Origin: Datisca glomerata | Taxonomy: Eukaryota; Streptophyta; Magnoliopsida; Cucurbitales; Datiscaceae | Direction of reading: 5' to 3' | Assembly: GCA_003255025.1 (NCBI GenBank) | Contig: QANY01009387.1 | Span: forward strand, 1,240,001-1,304,000 | Length of the DNA stretch: 64,000 nt | In this document: positions 45,225-57,141 of the stretch, piece after piece | Layout of the letters: every line of letters begins with the position of its first letter | How positions within the stretch are numbered: position 1 is the first letter of the stretch | Notes under the pieces: generated by a model | The model's database searches: none | Seen by the model: only the letters and a program-made list of their open reading frames with translations | What the model was told of the DNA's origin: nothing | Made by a program: the position numbers and the translations under genes

Positions 45225-45837
45225 TATTATGGGGTCTAACTAAAACACACACTCAATAAGCGGGAGAGCTAATTCATATGGATATAGTGGAGATAAAGAA
45301 GCTCACTTACATGTAACTAGCATGTATGTCGACGATTTAGGTGGATCAACGGTCCTAATATAATTTATGCTTCACGGACCTAACCACAACGTGACTTTGG
45401 TGTCATCCCACTAGTCACATACTAATTGCTTCATTAATCTTACTAGATACACATAAAATACTCCTTCAATCTTATTGATTACCTGTTAAGTGCTCCTACG
45501 GTTAGCATGGATCTACAAATAATAATGGTCATATTAACATTTATATTAATTTTAAATTGCTACACACATGGTCTCATAAACTTACTGTTTTGGTAGTGGT
45601 TGTGGCCTTCCGACCAATACAAAACTATAATCTAAAATTAACAAGAAATTTAAATACTTACAATCAATAGAAAGTAGGAGATATGTTGGCTATATGCAGA
45701 GCAAGAGAAGTGCAGGAAGGAGAAGAACTATGCAAAATCTTCAAGAACTTTATTGTAGAGAGAGTACATAATGTTTAGAGAGAGAATATGCTAATTCCTG
45801 ATTAAACTCGGATCTCCTCAATAAAGGGTGAGGCTTC
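45225..45837 (-). promoter_or_regulatory. Pararetrovirus leader, copy A
   Basis: Matches the leaders at 53600-54230 (+) and 63030-63400 (-) along its length. It lies between the TATA box and the primer site in viral sense. The ACTCAATAAG stretch near 45247 is close to the primer-site end. Confidence 0.75.
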
Positions 45838-46016
45838 TCTTTTATAATACGAAAAAGTTAAATGGTTATAGGTGGAAGACATATAAGGTGGTGTGTCCTT
45901 GGTCGTTGGAGTCGTTTATCCCTATCTTCTTTGCTTTTTCTGAGTGAGAATCTACTTTATTAAAAGTAGATTTGTCCTTTTCTGATATTGGGTATCTACT
46001 TTACAAAAGTAGATTT
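45838..46016 (-). promoter_or_regulatory. Pararetrovirus promoter, copy A
   Basis: On -: two palindromic sites of the AAATCTACTTT..AAAGTAGAT kind (46016-45993 and 45973-45949), then TATTATAAAAGAG with the TATA box at 45846-45839. The same layout occurs in copy C. Confidence 0.7.
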
Positions 46017-46072
46017 GCATGTATTTGCTATCTTTTTCGGTAGTGTCTTGTTGTGTTTTGCTATCATAATCT

Positions 46073-47316
46073 TCATTTTCCCCTTTTGTCATGTTCAATT
46101 TTTTCTGATATCATTCCAGTAAGAGAATCCCAAAAATCTACAATAGTGAGATCTGTTGATTCTGGTTCTTGACTCTCGCCAGCCAAGATATTGAATTCAT
46201 TTTCATCTTGGTCAGATTCAGTTTTACTGCTTACTGATTTCATGGAAGAATCTTCATGGATGATGGATTGAAGAAATTGTTCTTTCATGTAGTCTATAAT
46301 TTTGATAATTAATCTGTTTTAGTGATTTCAGGAAACTTCTTTTATAATTCTCTTTGAGCAATAATAAATAGATTTTCTGTTACAGAAGGAAGAGTCTTTG
46401 GTATAACATCAAAGCAGGCCTGGGTGTGAGTTTGGATGGCCTTGATGAGTTCTTGTATACTTGGATTCATTCCCTTGTCCCACCATTTGATGTAGAACAC
46501 TCTTTTTAGCCTGGAAATTTTATCTTGATAATCATATTTTAAATCCCACTTTTAGATCCAGGGGATACTAAAACGCATGATAAAATGAACTATGGATTTG
46601 GACATAGAAATGCTCTTATTTACTGGTAACAAAGAATAGGCTGCTTGCCATTATTTAAATATAGTTTGTACTAATTCTGGTAGGGTGTCCAGTGTGATAC
46701 CAAATTTGTCCCACCAAACGAGGAACTAGTTTGGGAGTTCGGTTTGGAGGACCTCTGGGCATATGCGGATGAACCAAGTATGGTTGCGTACTGGATTTTG
46801 ATAATAAAAAATATAGGTAAATGAATCAATGCAATCCCAATAACTATATTTAGTTTCAGTATTGCAGATATTCAGAGTTCTGGTAGTATGTGGGTGCATG
46901 CCCTATTGATTTATTGGCATAATATTGTGGATTGTAGCCTTGCTATAAGTCAGAGGGCTAGTATTTCTGTTAGGTTCATGGAGAGTATGTTTAATCTCCA
47001 TGGTTGCTGTTTCAAGCACAATGACTTCATATATGTAGTGGTACTGGCCAAAGTGAGTGGGAAATTACTAAGTAGATAAATATCTCTTCTTGATTTCCCA
47101 TGGATCAGATATCCCATTTTCATCTATTGTTTCTATAAAGAGAATTGTCTCTTCTGTAATACTGTTAAGAATGTACTGTCGTCGTAGTAGAAGTACATCT
47201 TTAGCTGCTTGGCTAGAGGATGCTTCTGGTTTATCGTTTAAACTGGGGAATTCTATTGAGTAGAAGTTGCCTCTGTCTCGGCCTCTATGGACTCGACCTC
47301 GGCCTCTGCTGGTCAT
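46073..47316 (-). pseudogene. Pararetrovirus second frame (ORF2), copy A
   Basis: Starts on - at 47316 with a Gly/Arg-rich basic stretch (MTSRGRGRVHRGRDRG). After broken parts it ends at 46073 in an acidic region (TESDQDENEFNILAGE; TIVDFWDSLTGMISEKIE). Its ATG overlaps the stop of the polyprotein (ATGA, 47316-47313). The C-terminal segment recurs at 53190-53370 and 63507-63717. Function is unknown; in florendovirus-like genomes the second frame has no assigned role. Internal stops are present. Confidence 0.65.
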
Positions 47317-49640
47317 GAACCCTGCAAGTATTCACGGGTTAACAAATCTGATAAAGAACTTTGTTCACCTTTGATATATTCAATATCAAAATCAAATACG
47401 GATAAAATACTTTGCCAAGAAGCAAACACCTGTTTAGAGGCAAGGTTTTGTACATCTTTCTTAAATATCTGTTTCGCAGCAGAGCAATTAACTCTTATTA
47501 AAAAAAAATTGGTTTAAAAGATCATTCTGAAATTTTAAACACATTTGACAACAGAAAGACATTCCTGTTTAAAAGTTGGTAATTTAATGTTGGTCCCTTC
47601 TAAACTCTAGATGTAAAACGGAGAAGTTCTTATTTCTGATTGTTGAGATTATACTGTTTAAGTATCTCACCATATCCCTGATTAGGGCATCAGTTTCTAT
47701 TATCTTTTTCCATTGAGGATTCGGTAAAGATAAACAATACAAATGTTTGATTTTATCTTTTATCTTTCTTACTGCGAGGGTATGTTCTGTTGTCCAAGGT
47801 AAAAGATTCTTGTTAAGCCTGGTATAAAGGATTGAAGCATTGTGATAGCTATGGATAATAGTCTCCAATATAATTAGGACTACCTATAAATCGTTGTAAT
47901 TGGGTGTTATCTTTTATTTCGTCTGGAAATTTAGATGCACACTCTATACTTCTGTTAGTTGGAATAATAGTTCCATTAGAAATATTATGTCCAAGAAATC
48001 TAACTTATGTTTGGAAAAGTTTCATTTGTGAAGCTGAAATTACTAATCCATTTATGATAATAACATGTTTGAATATGTTCAAATGTTTAATATGTTGATC
48101 AATAGATGATAAGAAAATTAATACACCATCAATATAACAAATAATGAATTATGTATAAGGATTAAATATATCATTCATAATATGCTGGAATTCAGAAGGA
48201 CAATTTTTTACACCGAAGGGTAAAACATTCCATTCATAATGGCCAAATGGTACTATAAAGACAGTCTTATACCTATCATGTTCATTTGGATTTGCCAAAA
48301 TCTTGATTTAAGATCAAATTTAGAAAAAAAAATTACAGAATCATGTAATATATCTAAAAGATCTTTCTTATTTGGGATATGATACATTATCCATTGTAAG
48401 GCATCATTAAGAGGTTTATAGTTTATCACTAACCTAGCTGCTCCTCTTTCCATTTTTGCATTCTTATAAACATAAAATGTTGTACAACTCTAAAGGGAAT
48501 GATTAGGTCTAATTAATCATTCTTGTAAAAGGGATTCGATTTCTGTTTCACAAATATCTAAATATTCCTTCTTCATTTAACTAGGTCTAGATCTAGTGGA
48601 AATATTTCTTTCATTAAAATCCTTATTGTAAGGAAGTGATATGATATGTTTTTTCCTATTCCAAAAAGCATTTAGGAATATCACTGCATATTTTAGTTTG
48701 GAATTCTTTTAAAATTATTATAATTTTATTCTGTATTGAAAGTTGTTGAATTCTTTGGTCTGTAGTAAGAAATTGAATTTCTTTTTAATATAATTTATCT
48801 GTTTTTCTTTATTCTGGAAAAAAGATTTAATCTTATCAAGCTCTTTCATATAAGGTGTTGTTATAAATTCAAATATTATGTCTTTGTTATTAATATTAGT
48901 ATGGATACTTAAAGTATCAATTCCAGTTATAAGCAATAATAAGCAAAGAAAATGAGTGCCTAAGATAATGCTTCGTGTCATGTTTTTAATTAAAACAAAT
49001 ACAGTAGCTAGGCAAACACCTTGATTACAGATAAGCACTTTAGGAAGCTTAAACTCTATACGCATAGAGTTACCACTAGCACTGGTTAAAGATTGAGTGG
49101 TTTTCTGAAGAAAAAAAATTGTAGGAGTTAATCCTTCTTGAATGCAGTTCATATTAGCACCACTATCAACATGGACAATGGCATCTTTGATAATAAAAGT
49201 GATTCTGGTATACCATTTGTGAAAAGAGACTTTATTCATTAAAAAATATTGGTTATCTTCAGGTTGGGTAGAAGAAGATTCGGGTTTTTCTGCAGGAGTT
49301 TTACCTTTAGAAAATAATTGTTGTTTAATATTACTAAGATCCTGGAAAATAATTTGGTTAGCAGTTTGAAGCTACTTTATCCCAGTTTTTAAAATATTTA
49401 CTTCCATTTTTAAATCTAAAATATTAACTGGTTTTTCAATAGTAGAAGTATCTTGCATACTGTAATTTTTTGTAGGAAGAATTTCTTGTTTGGTATGATT
49501 TTGAGAACAAAGTTCAAAAAATTTCAATTTCATTTTGGGATCATTTATCTGGTCAGCTAGATTAAGCATGGTTTGTTGAGTGTCAGTTAAAACATTAAGG
49601 CTAGGTTGTCCAAGGTCAAGACCATTCATCTCAACAATAG
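47313..49640 (-). pseudogene. Pararetrovirus protease-RT-RNase H region, copy A
   Basis: On -: a Gln/Asn-rich segment with NGLDLGQPSLNVL (49629 onward), then the aspartic protease with VHVDSGANMNCIQ near 49150-49180. RT blocks follow, including GAARLVINYKPLND (near 48430) and FSKFDLKSRFWQIQMN (near 48300). In the catalytic box near 48138-48121 the second Asp of Y-x-D-D is Gly. RNase H starts near 47720 (KKIIETDA) and the frame ends LTREYLQGS then TGA at 47315-47313. Frames change several times, so the polyprotein is not expressible. Confidence 0.82.
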
Positions 49641-49861
49641 CCTTCCAATAATTAGCTTCAGTTAACAGGTTACAAGTTTTGGAAGAGCAACAAGGCTCAG
49701 GATTTACGGAAGAAGAAGATGCATGGTTAGAATATAATTCAACTAAATCATTAACTGAACTAGATTCAGAAGTATTATCTTCATTAGAAAGCCAATTTAG
49801 AATTTGTTGTTGAGCTTTTTCATCAAGAGAAAGTTCATTTAATTTTGCTTAAGTTTTGATT

Positions 49862-50990
49862 TACACTATTTAGCGTAGTGTCCTGTTGTTCCACTTTTGT
49901 AACATTTTATTTAGGATTTATCTTTTTCAGGATAAGATGTTCTTTTATTGGTTTTCCTTCTAGGTTTATCTTGATAATTAGAAGGAGGTATTTTTTTAGA
50001 AGAGTGTTTTTTATAAGGCTTATGGATTCTGGAAGTAGAAGGTTATAAGATTTTTGTGTCATAAGCAAACTGATCACAAAATTCTCCTAATTCTTTTATG
50101 TTGGTGAGATTCTGGTGCTTCATCATTTGTTGTAACTTCATGTCATCGCATCAGGATAAACCTTCTTCAATGACAATATCAATAAGAAGACCATAAGAAT
50201 ACTATTCGTACAGGATATCCATATGATCATGTCTATCTTTTAATCTCTTTCTAACTTTTTTGGCAAAGAGGCTAGGAAGTCCATCAATGAATTTTGCCTT
50301 CCAATGTTCACGGTTAACGTCAGATCTTTGCATGACTTTCATCAGGAAAACATCTTTATACCACCTAAAAAGGGTTAAAGATGGACATCTAAGGTTCTGT
50401 AAGAGTTATCTATGTCTATCAGTATTAATAATTCTTGGTCCTATGAATTGATGTAGAATAGCTTGAGCTAAGGTATAGCAAGCAACTTCAGTTTTAGTCT
50501 CAATCCTAGTGAGAGAATCAACATTAATCTTAAAGGAATTTAAAATTTTAGTTCTCTGGGTTTCATTGAGGCAGTTATCCCACCATCCATAAAGAATTCT
50601 TGTAAAACGATTAACCAAAAATCTACAAATTTGATGGTCAGTGTTATCATTATATTTACAAACAAACGTATACACTATCGTGTGATGTATGGCTTCAAAT
50701 ATTTGATATTTTGTTTTACCATATATGTTCCATAAGTAGATGGTTTTACCATGATAAGATTTCTGAGTATGAAGGAAATCTTCTTCATACAGGATATCCT
50801 GAGGAGTAGGTCTAGGATAATAACACCGACATGGTCCTGTTAAAGCCATACGGGTTATAGGTTTCCTAGAATAAGAAAGTTTATTAATAGTATCATCAAA
50901 AAAATTCTGAATGTCTAAGACGTGGGAAAGAGAGTAATCTTCTGTTTCATCTTCATTTCCAGGTGGAGGTTGGTCTTGATTCATCATATT
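49862..50990 (-). pseudogene. Pararetrovirus capsid region with zinc knuckle, copy A
   Basis: An open stretch on - from 50987 to 50406 begins MMNQDQPPPGNEDETEDYSL and contains YYPRPTPQDILYEEDFLHTQ, SYHGKTIYLWNIYG, and DNTDHQICRFLVNRFTRILY. The frame then breaks and resumes to a knuckle at about 49915-49875 where one Cys is Ser and a stop intervenes (CYKSGTTGHYAK). The same blocks appear in copies C and D. It would form the virus core; assignment is by position before the protease and the knuckle. Confidence 0.75.
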
Positions 50991-50999
50991 TATTTATCT

Positions 51000-52482
51000 T
51001 GATGATTCTAGATTATCTATAATTTTTAAATCTTTGATTTTATCAATGAGAGTTGTCACAAACTCTTCATCCTTCTTACCGGATTTCATCTTGAAGTTGG
51101 TAACTTCAAGAGGTGGTTTTATAGTTACGGGTTGGAGATCAAGTGTTTTAGGTTTAGGTGTAACTTGAGATTGATCATGAATGTTCTCAATATGATCTTC
51201 TATTCTAGTTAACTGATTTTCTACAGTCTGTAGGAAAAGGTTAGTATAATTGTTCTACTTGGATAAAGGTAAAATATCTTTAACTTTTATCGATTCTTGT
51301 TGAATGGGTTTTCAGGTATTTCCACATAAGGGTTGATAACTAACGATTTAAGGTTATCATTACCTAGAGTAAGCTCTAGGGATAATGGTGGAGGATGGAT
51401 AGATTGATAAGTCCTACCACTAGTGGTTATCCAACTTCTTTGACTTCCTGTTAACACATTCAATTGCTTTTTATCATGTAAATACAATTAGGGTGCAAAC
51501 TCGTAATACCATTCAGTGAAAGGTTTAATACACTGGTTTTTATTTAAATGATAATAATACTGAGTTTTTAAGGTTTATAATTATTATGGAGTATGGGTTT
51601 CAAAATATCATGCTCTAAATTCCTGATTATTTTGTTTCATGAAATCATAGTTAAGCTGTTTTCTCAAATTACTATTGGAAGAAAAATCCATTAAATATTG
51701 AATTGCATATCACTAGCGGTTGGGCTATTAGACCTTCTGATAGGTGTGTCAGTTTCATAAACACCATGAGGTATCTGGTTCGCAAAAATATGTATTCCTT
51801 TTATATAATTTTTAGGGGTAGTATTATTAAAGGAATTTTCTGATTCATTGGATGTCCTCTCTTAGTAGACAGATTCTATCGGTTCTGAAGTGGACTGTCT
51901 AGAGGATTCTGGTAAGACAACTCTATAAGGTGGAATGCTTATGTTGCTTATTCTAGAAAGGCTTCTAGTTAAAGGTTTCTAGAATATGTGATATATGTTA
52001 CCTCCTTGAGTTTATAGGACATCTTCTATAGATTGCCTAATGATGGGTCTGGTAGGTACAACATCAGGAATTTGCCATTTTTCTGGAAAAATAATCTCTT
52101 CCCAAGGTATCATCCTAGAGATAGCTACTTGACTACTGAAAAGGTTAGTGTCAATAAGGACTGTGCGTCCTTGTTCACTTTGTTTTTTGGTATATGGATT
52201 TAGGTCGATAGAACTTTAAGATGAATTCTGAATAATATGGCAAGATGAGAAGATCATGGTAAATACTCATAACCATAAGATATAACACTAAGTTCTAAGA
52301 CTGTAGATAAGTTACTGTCATTGAGAGCTACACTCAAATTCAGATATATATTAAAATATACTGGTCCATGTGAAAGGCTGGTTTCAATGGCTTCGATAAG
52401 GGATGTTTTCCAATTAAGGCATCGACCATCTGTAAGGGTGCATTGAATACTAGTGTTTTGGCCAAGTAAGGTCAAAGGTTAA
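51000..52482 (-). pseudogene. Pararetrovirus movement-protein region and linker, copy A
   Basis: On - from 52475: GRCLNWKTSLIEAIETSL, SHGPVYFNIYLNLSVAL and LSVISYGYEYLP, matching the better-preserved stretch of copy C at 54632-55192. Broken linker frames follow down to 51000 (for example near 51480-51290). I call it movement protein because it precedes the capsid and has the G-P-(V/I)-x-F ... D-x-N-L layout of caulimovirid 30K-type proteins. Confidence 0.65.
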
Positions 52483-52483
52483 A

Positions 52484-52712
52484 ATGCTATCTGAACTTAT
52501 TGCCTATCAGGATGTTAGAGAAGCTTTGGATGAATGGATTATACCCAAAGTTAAACCAGAAATAATTTATAAAATTAGAACATTTGATTTTACCAGTAGG
52601 GAAATTATTAAAACTTTTGAGCATGCCATGCCTTTACAGCATAATGATTATATTATCTATTTGTTAATATACATGATTTATTCCCTTTTATGCAAAATAT
52701 AAATATATGCAT
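52484..52712 (+). pseudogene. Pararetrovirus fragment B (start of movement protein), inverted against copy A
   Basis: A 72-codon open frame on + (LIAYQDVREALDEW; FTSREIIKTFEHAMPLQ) matches 54370-54580 of copy C. It abuts copy A head to head at 52482/52484 and ends in a (TA)n run at about 52715-52739. Confidence 0.75.
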
Positions 52713-52788
52713 ATAGGTATATATATATATATATATATGAAAGAATTAAGCACAAAAATAGGAAAAACGGTATTAAGGTGTAAGATTC

Positions 52789-52934
52789 NATATATATATA
52801 TATATGTATATGTAACCACAACACGACTTGGGTAACGTCTCACTAGGTACAAACTAATTGCTTCTTTAATCTTACTAGAGACACATGAAGTACTCCTTAA
52901 AACTTATTGACTACCTGTTAAGTGCTCCTACAGT
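52789..52934 (-). repeat. Undetermined base, (TA)n run and pararetrovirus leader fragment
   Basis: An N at 52789 inside a TA run is followed at about 52812-52934 by a leader fragment in copy A orientation (ACTAATTGCTTC; TTACTAGAGACACATGAA). It stops abruptly where ORF2 of copy C begins on +. Confidence 0.7.
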
Positions 52935-53375
52935 CAGTACTCATCAAGGCCGTCGCCAATCATACAAAGACTTGTTTTGATGCCCTCCCAAAGGCTCTTC
53001 CCCCATCAACAGGAAATCCTTTCATCATTATCCAAACAGAACTAAAATCAAAATTCCCAGAAATCACTGAAACTGAATTGGTTATCAAAACTGTGGACTA
53101 CCTAAAAATAATAATTCCTCCAGTCGTTAAGAACGGAGGATGCTTCCATGAAATATGCAAGCAGCACAGCCGAATTTGATCAAAATGAGAATGAATTCAA
53201 CCTCTTGGCAGGAGTCAGTCAGGACCCACTAGATTCTGATCCCACTATTGCAGAGTTTTAGGATTCACTTACCTGTATGATTTCTGACAAAATGGAACAT
53301 GACAAAAAGGAAAAATCTCATCCTCATCTCCCACCAACTAAAAGTCGAACCAGTAAGAGAATGGCACCATAAATA
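52935..53375 (+). pseudogene. Pararetrovirus ORF2 C-terminal part, copy C
   Basis: IKAVANHTKTCFDALPKAL, then NPFIIIQTELKSKFPEITE, then, after a frame change, EFDQNENEFNLLAGVSQDP and ISDKMEHDKK. It is the counterpart of 46073-46480 (-). A stop sits in the DSL block (near 53262). The repeated polar/acidic C-terminus is the most conserved part of this frame. Confidence 0.7.
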
Positions 53376-53387
53376 AAAGAAGATGCA

Positions 53388-53592
53388 AACAGTAAACATC
53401 GGCACAAGACGACAAATCTATTTTAATAAAGTAGATTCCCACTAGTAACAGTAAACGCCGGCACAAGATGACAAATCTACTTTTAATCAAGCAGATTCCC
53501 ATTGGCAGAAGCAATAAGAAGATAAGGACGAACGACTCCACCTATTCAGGACACGTAACCTTATATGTCTTACTTTTTGTATTATAAAAAGG
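53388..53592 (+). promoter_or_regulatory. Pararetrovirus promoter, copy C
   Basis: Two 59-60 bp direct repeats (53388-53446 and 53447-53506), each with ACAAATCTA-TTTTAAT-AA-AGATTCCCA, are followed by TATAAAAAGG at 53583-53592. The same palindromic sites stand upstream of the TATA box in copy A. Confidence 0.75.
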
Positions 53593-53599
53593 AAGCCTC

Positions 53600-54219
53600 A
53601 CCTTTTGTTCAGATCTGAGTTTCCTCAGACATTAGCATACTCACACACACACTCTCTAAATTATGTACTCCTTCTCCCTCTAATAATATATTTGAAGATT
53701 GTTCATAGTTCTTCTTCCTCTACATTTCTCCTGCTCCTCCTTCTTGATTAACGCCAACATATCTCTTACTTTATACTGACTGTAAGTTTTTTTAATTTTC
53801 TTGTTATTAATTTTAGATTTTAACTTTGCATTGGCCAGAAGGCCACCACCACCACCAAAACATTTAGTTTATGAGACCATGTAGGCAGTAATTTAAAATT
53901 AATATAAATGTTAATATGCCATTTAACATTTCTAGATTCGTGCTCACTGTAGGAGCACTTAACGAGTAATCAATAAGATTGAAGAAGTACTTCATGTGTG
54001 TCGTGTAAGATTAATGAAGCAACTAGTATGTAATTAGTGACACATCACCTAAGTCGCGTCGTGGTTAGGTTCGTGAAGTAGGGAGTGCGTTAGGACCATA
54101 GATCCACTTAAACATTTGACAGACGTGCTAGTTACATGTTAGTGAGCTTCTTAATATCACTAGATCCATATGATTTAGCTCCCTCGCTTACTGAGTGTGC
54201 GTTAGTTAGCCCCCACTAT
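53600..54219 (+). promoter_or_regulatory. Pararetrovirus leader, copy C
   Basis: Leader between the TATA box and the tRNA primer site. It shares sequence with 45225-45837 and 63030-63400 in the opposite orientation. Confidence 0.75.
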
Positions 54220-54235
54220 TGGTATCATAGCCATG
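54220..54235 (+). promoter_or_regulatory. tRNA-Met primer binding site, copy C
   Basis: TGGTATCATAGCCATG matches the caulimovirid initiator tRNA-Met site (TGGTATCAGAGC) with one change. The ATG at its end (54233-54235) opens a frame. The matching site in copy D is 63011-63026 on -. Confidence 0.85.
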
Positions 54236-55380
54236 AATCTTTTTCGACATATTAATGATTATATTTCTTTTAAATTATGCATACATGGTCGCCACACAAC
54301 ATGCCTGAAATCTGCTCTAAATTCTATCATTGTAGTAGCTAATACAATAGTTTCACCTTCTAAAACAACCAAACTCATCGCTTATCAAGATGTTAAAGAA
54401 GCTTTGATAGATGGACTAAACCCAAAGATAAACCAAAAACAATTTATAAAATTGGAACTTTTCATTTTACCAGTAGAAAAATCATCAAAGCAATTGAACA
54501 TGATATTCCTTTACAGAACAATGATGATATTATCTATTTATTACATGTTCAAGATTTATATCCTTTTATGCAAAAATATAAATATGTGCATATAGGACTT
54601 GTTCAAATAGCTTTAAAGCCTTTGACTTTACTTGGTCAAAACAACTAGTATTCAGTATACCCTTGGAGACGGTCGTTGCCTCAACTGGAAAGCATCCCTT
54701 ATAGGAGCCATTGAAACCAGCCTTTCACATGGACCAGTATATTTTAATATCCATCTGAATCTGAGTATTGCCCTTTCTGATAGTAATTTATCTAAAGTTC
54801 TAGAACTTAGAGTGACTTCTCATGGATATAATTATCTTCTAGGATCTGTTCCTTTTGCTATTCTTTTCAGGATTCATCTTAAAGTTCTTTCCACCTTAGA
54901 TCCTTACACCAAAACACAAAGCGAACAAGGACAAACCATCTTTATTGATACTAACTTTTTCAGTAGCCAAGTAGCTATCCCTAGGATGATACCTTGGGAA
55001 GAAATTACATTTCCAGAAAAATGGCAAATCCCTAATGTTGTACCCATCAGACATATTATTAGGCAATCCCTAGAAGATGTTATCCAGACTCAAGGAGGTA
55101 ATATATACCTCAAATTCCAGAAACCCTTAACTAGAACCCTTTCTAGTACTAGTTATAGGAGTATTCCACCCTATAATGTTGATTTTCCTTAATCCTCTCG
55201 TCAATCTATATCTGAACCTATATGATCTGATCAATCCTCTAATCCTTCCGTCAAAGATACTACTCCTGAAGATTATATTAGGGGTATTCATATACCCGAT
55301 AGTCAAATAACTCATGGAGTTTATGAAAACAGAAGGCCTAATAGTCCAACCACTAGTGATATGCAATTCAATATTTAATG
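54233..55380 (+). pseudogene. Pararetrovirus movement-protein region, copy C
   Basis: The first part (54233-54595) opens inside the primer site and carries LIAYQDVKEALIDG. A frame change leads to a 186-codon open stretch (54632-55192): DGRCLNWKASLIGAIETSL, SHGPVYFNIHLNLSIAL, FRIHLKVLSTLDPYTK, and VAIPRMIPWEEITFPEKW. It is the best preserved copy of this region in the window. A stop at about 55190 precedes the Ser/Pro-rich linker. The role is inferred from position and the 30K-type layout. Confidence 0.68.
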
Positions 55381-55966
55381 GATTTTTTTCCAAATAGTGA
55401 TTTGAGAAAAAAGCTTAACCAGGATTTTATGCAAGATAAATATCAGAAATTTCGAAGGTGGTATTTTAAATCCCATACTCCTAAACAGTTAGAAACCTTA
55501 AAAACCAATATTATTATCATTTACATACTAATCAGTATATTAGATCTTTCCCTAATTGGTATCACGATTTTGCTTCTAAACTGCAACTTCATGATGAACA
55601 ACAATTGAATATATTAACAGGAATCTAAAGAAGTTGGACAACCACTAGTGGTAGGACTTTTCAATCCATCCATCATCCACCTTTATCTATAGAACTCGCT
55701 CCTAGTAATGAGAATCTCAAACCCTTAGCTATCAACCTTTATGTTGAAATACCTGAGAAGACAACCCAGTAGGAATCTATTAAAGTTAGAGACATTTTAC
55801 CTTTAACTAAGCATGATAATTATACTAGACTGTAGGAAACCAGTTAACAAGGATTGAAGACCAGATGTAGGGGATACATGATAAATGTCAGGCTACACCT
55901 AAACCGAAAACACTTGATCTCCAACGCGTTACCATAAAACCACCTCTTGAAGTCATTAACTTCAAT

Positions 55967-57136
55967 ATGCAATCCAGTAAAAAAGATGAAAACTTTATGA
56001 CTACTCTGATTGATAAAATAAGATATTTAAAGATTAATCAACCAGAGTCATCAGGACAAATAAATATGATGAATCAGGAAGATCTATCTTTACATGCCGA
56101 CCAGGAAGATTATTCGCTTTCCCAAATATTAGACATCCAGAAAAACTTTGATGACACTATCAATAAACTCTCTTATTCTAGAAAACCTACTACCCGTATG
56201 GCATTAACAAGTCCTAGTAGATACTATTATCATAGACCTACGTCCCAGGACATTTTGTATGAAGAAGATTTTCTTCATACTAAAAAATCTTACCATGGAA
56301 AAACAATCTATGAATGGAACATAGATGGTAGAATAGAATATCAAATCGTTGAGACCATACATCATATGATCATGACGTGTCTATTTGCAAGCAAAATGAT
56401 AATATTGATCACCAAATCTGTAGGTTTCTTGTCAATGGTTTTACCGGTATTCTTAAAGAATGGTGGGATAATTGTCTCACTGAAACCCAAAGAAATGAGA
56501 TTTTAAATTCCTTTAAGATTAATGTTGACCCTCTTACCAGAAAGCAAAACTGAACATGCTTGCTATACCCTAGCACAAACCATTTTACATGACTTTGTCG
56601 GACCAGGAATTATAAATACCGACTGACATAGAGAAGTTCTCCAGAATATTAGATGCCCATCTTTAACCCATTTTAGGTGGCATAGATATGTTTTGCTAAT
56701 GAAAGTCATGCAGAGATCTGACGCTAACAGTGAACATTGAAAGGTAAAGTTCATTGATCGACTCTCTAGCCTTTTGTAGAAAAAGTTAAAAAGAAACTTA
56801 GGTATAGGCACAATCAAATTAATATCCCTTACAACCAGTATTTTTATGGTCATATTATTGGTATTGTCATTGAAGAAGGATTCTCTCTATGCAATAACAT
56901 GAAGCTATAACAGATAATGAAACACCAGAATCTCACTAACAGAAAAGAATTAGGAGAATTTTGTGATCAGTTTTCCTATGACGCAAAAAACCCAGTATCC
57001 TTCTACTTCCAGAACCCATCCGTCTTATAAGAAATCCAAATCTTCTAAAAAACACTCTTCTAGAAAAATACCTCATTCTAATGATCACGCTAGACCTAGA
57101 AGGCAAACCAGTAAAAGGGCATCCTATCCAAAGAAA
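55967..57136 (+). pseudogene. Pararetrovirus capsid region, copy C (before the solo LTR)
   Basis: A 179-codon open stretch at 55967-56506 includes a coiled N-terminal part (TTLIDKIRYLKINQPE), then YYYHRPTSQDILYEEDFLHT and SYHGKTIYEWNIDGRIEYQ. Frame-shifted remains continue to a Lys/Ser-rich basic segment (KKSKSSKKHSSRK, about 57020-57070). The zinc knuckle that should follow lies beyond the solo LTR at about 59383-59430 (CYKCSTTGHYAN). Confidence 0.75.
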
Positions 57137-57141
57137 GATAA

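Larger units (their letters stand above)
45225..52482 (-). mobile_element. Endogenous pararetrovirus copy A (Caulimoviridae, florendovirus-like)
   Basis: The longest virus copy, about 7.26 kb on -. In viral order: most of the movement protein, a linker, capsid with zinc knuckle, aspartic protease, reverse transcriptase, RNase H, a second frame, a promoter, and a leader that ends near the tRNA primer site. One long polyprotein frame followed by a short second frame fits florendoviruses and relatives; the genus is a tentative call. Many stops and frame changes are present and the start of frame 1 is missing, so it is a dead copy. It ends at 52482, where a piece of the missing start continues inverted. 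Confidence 0.82.
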
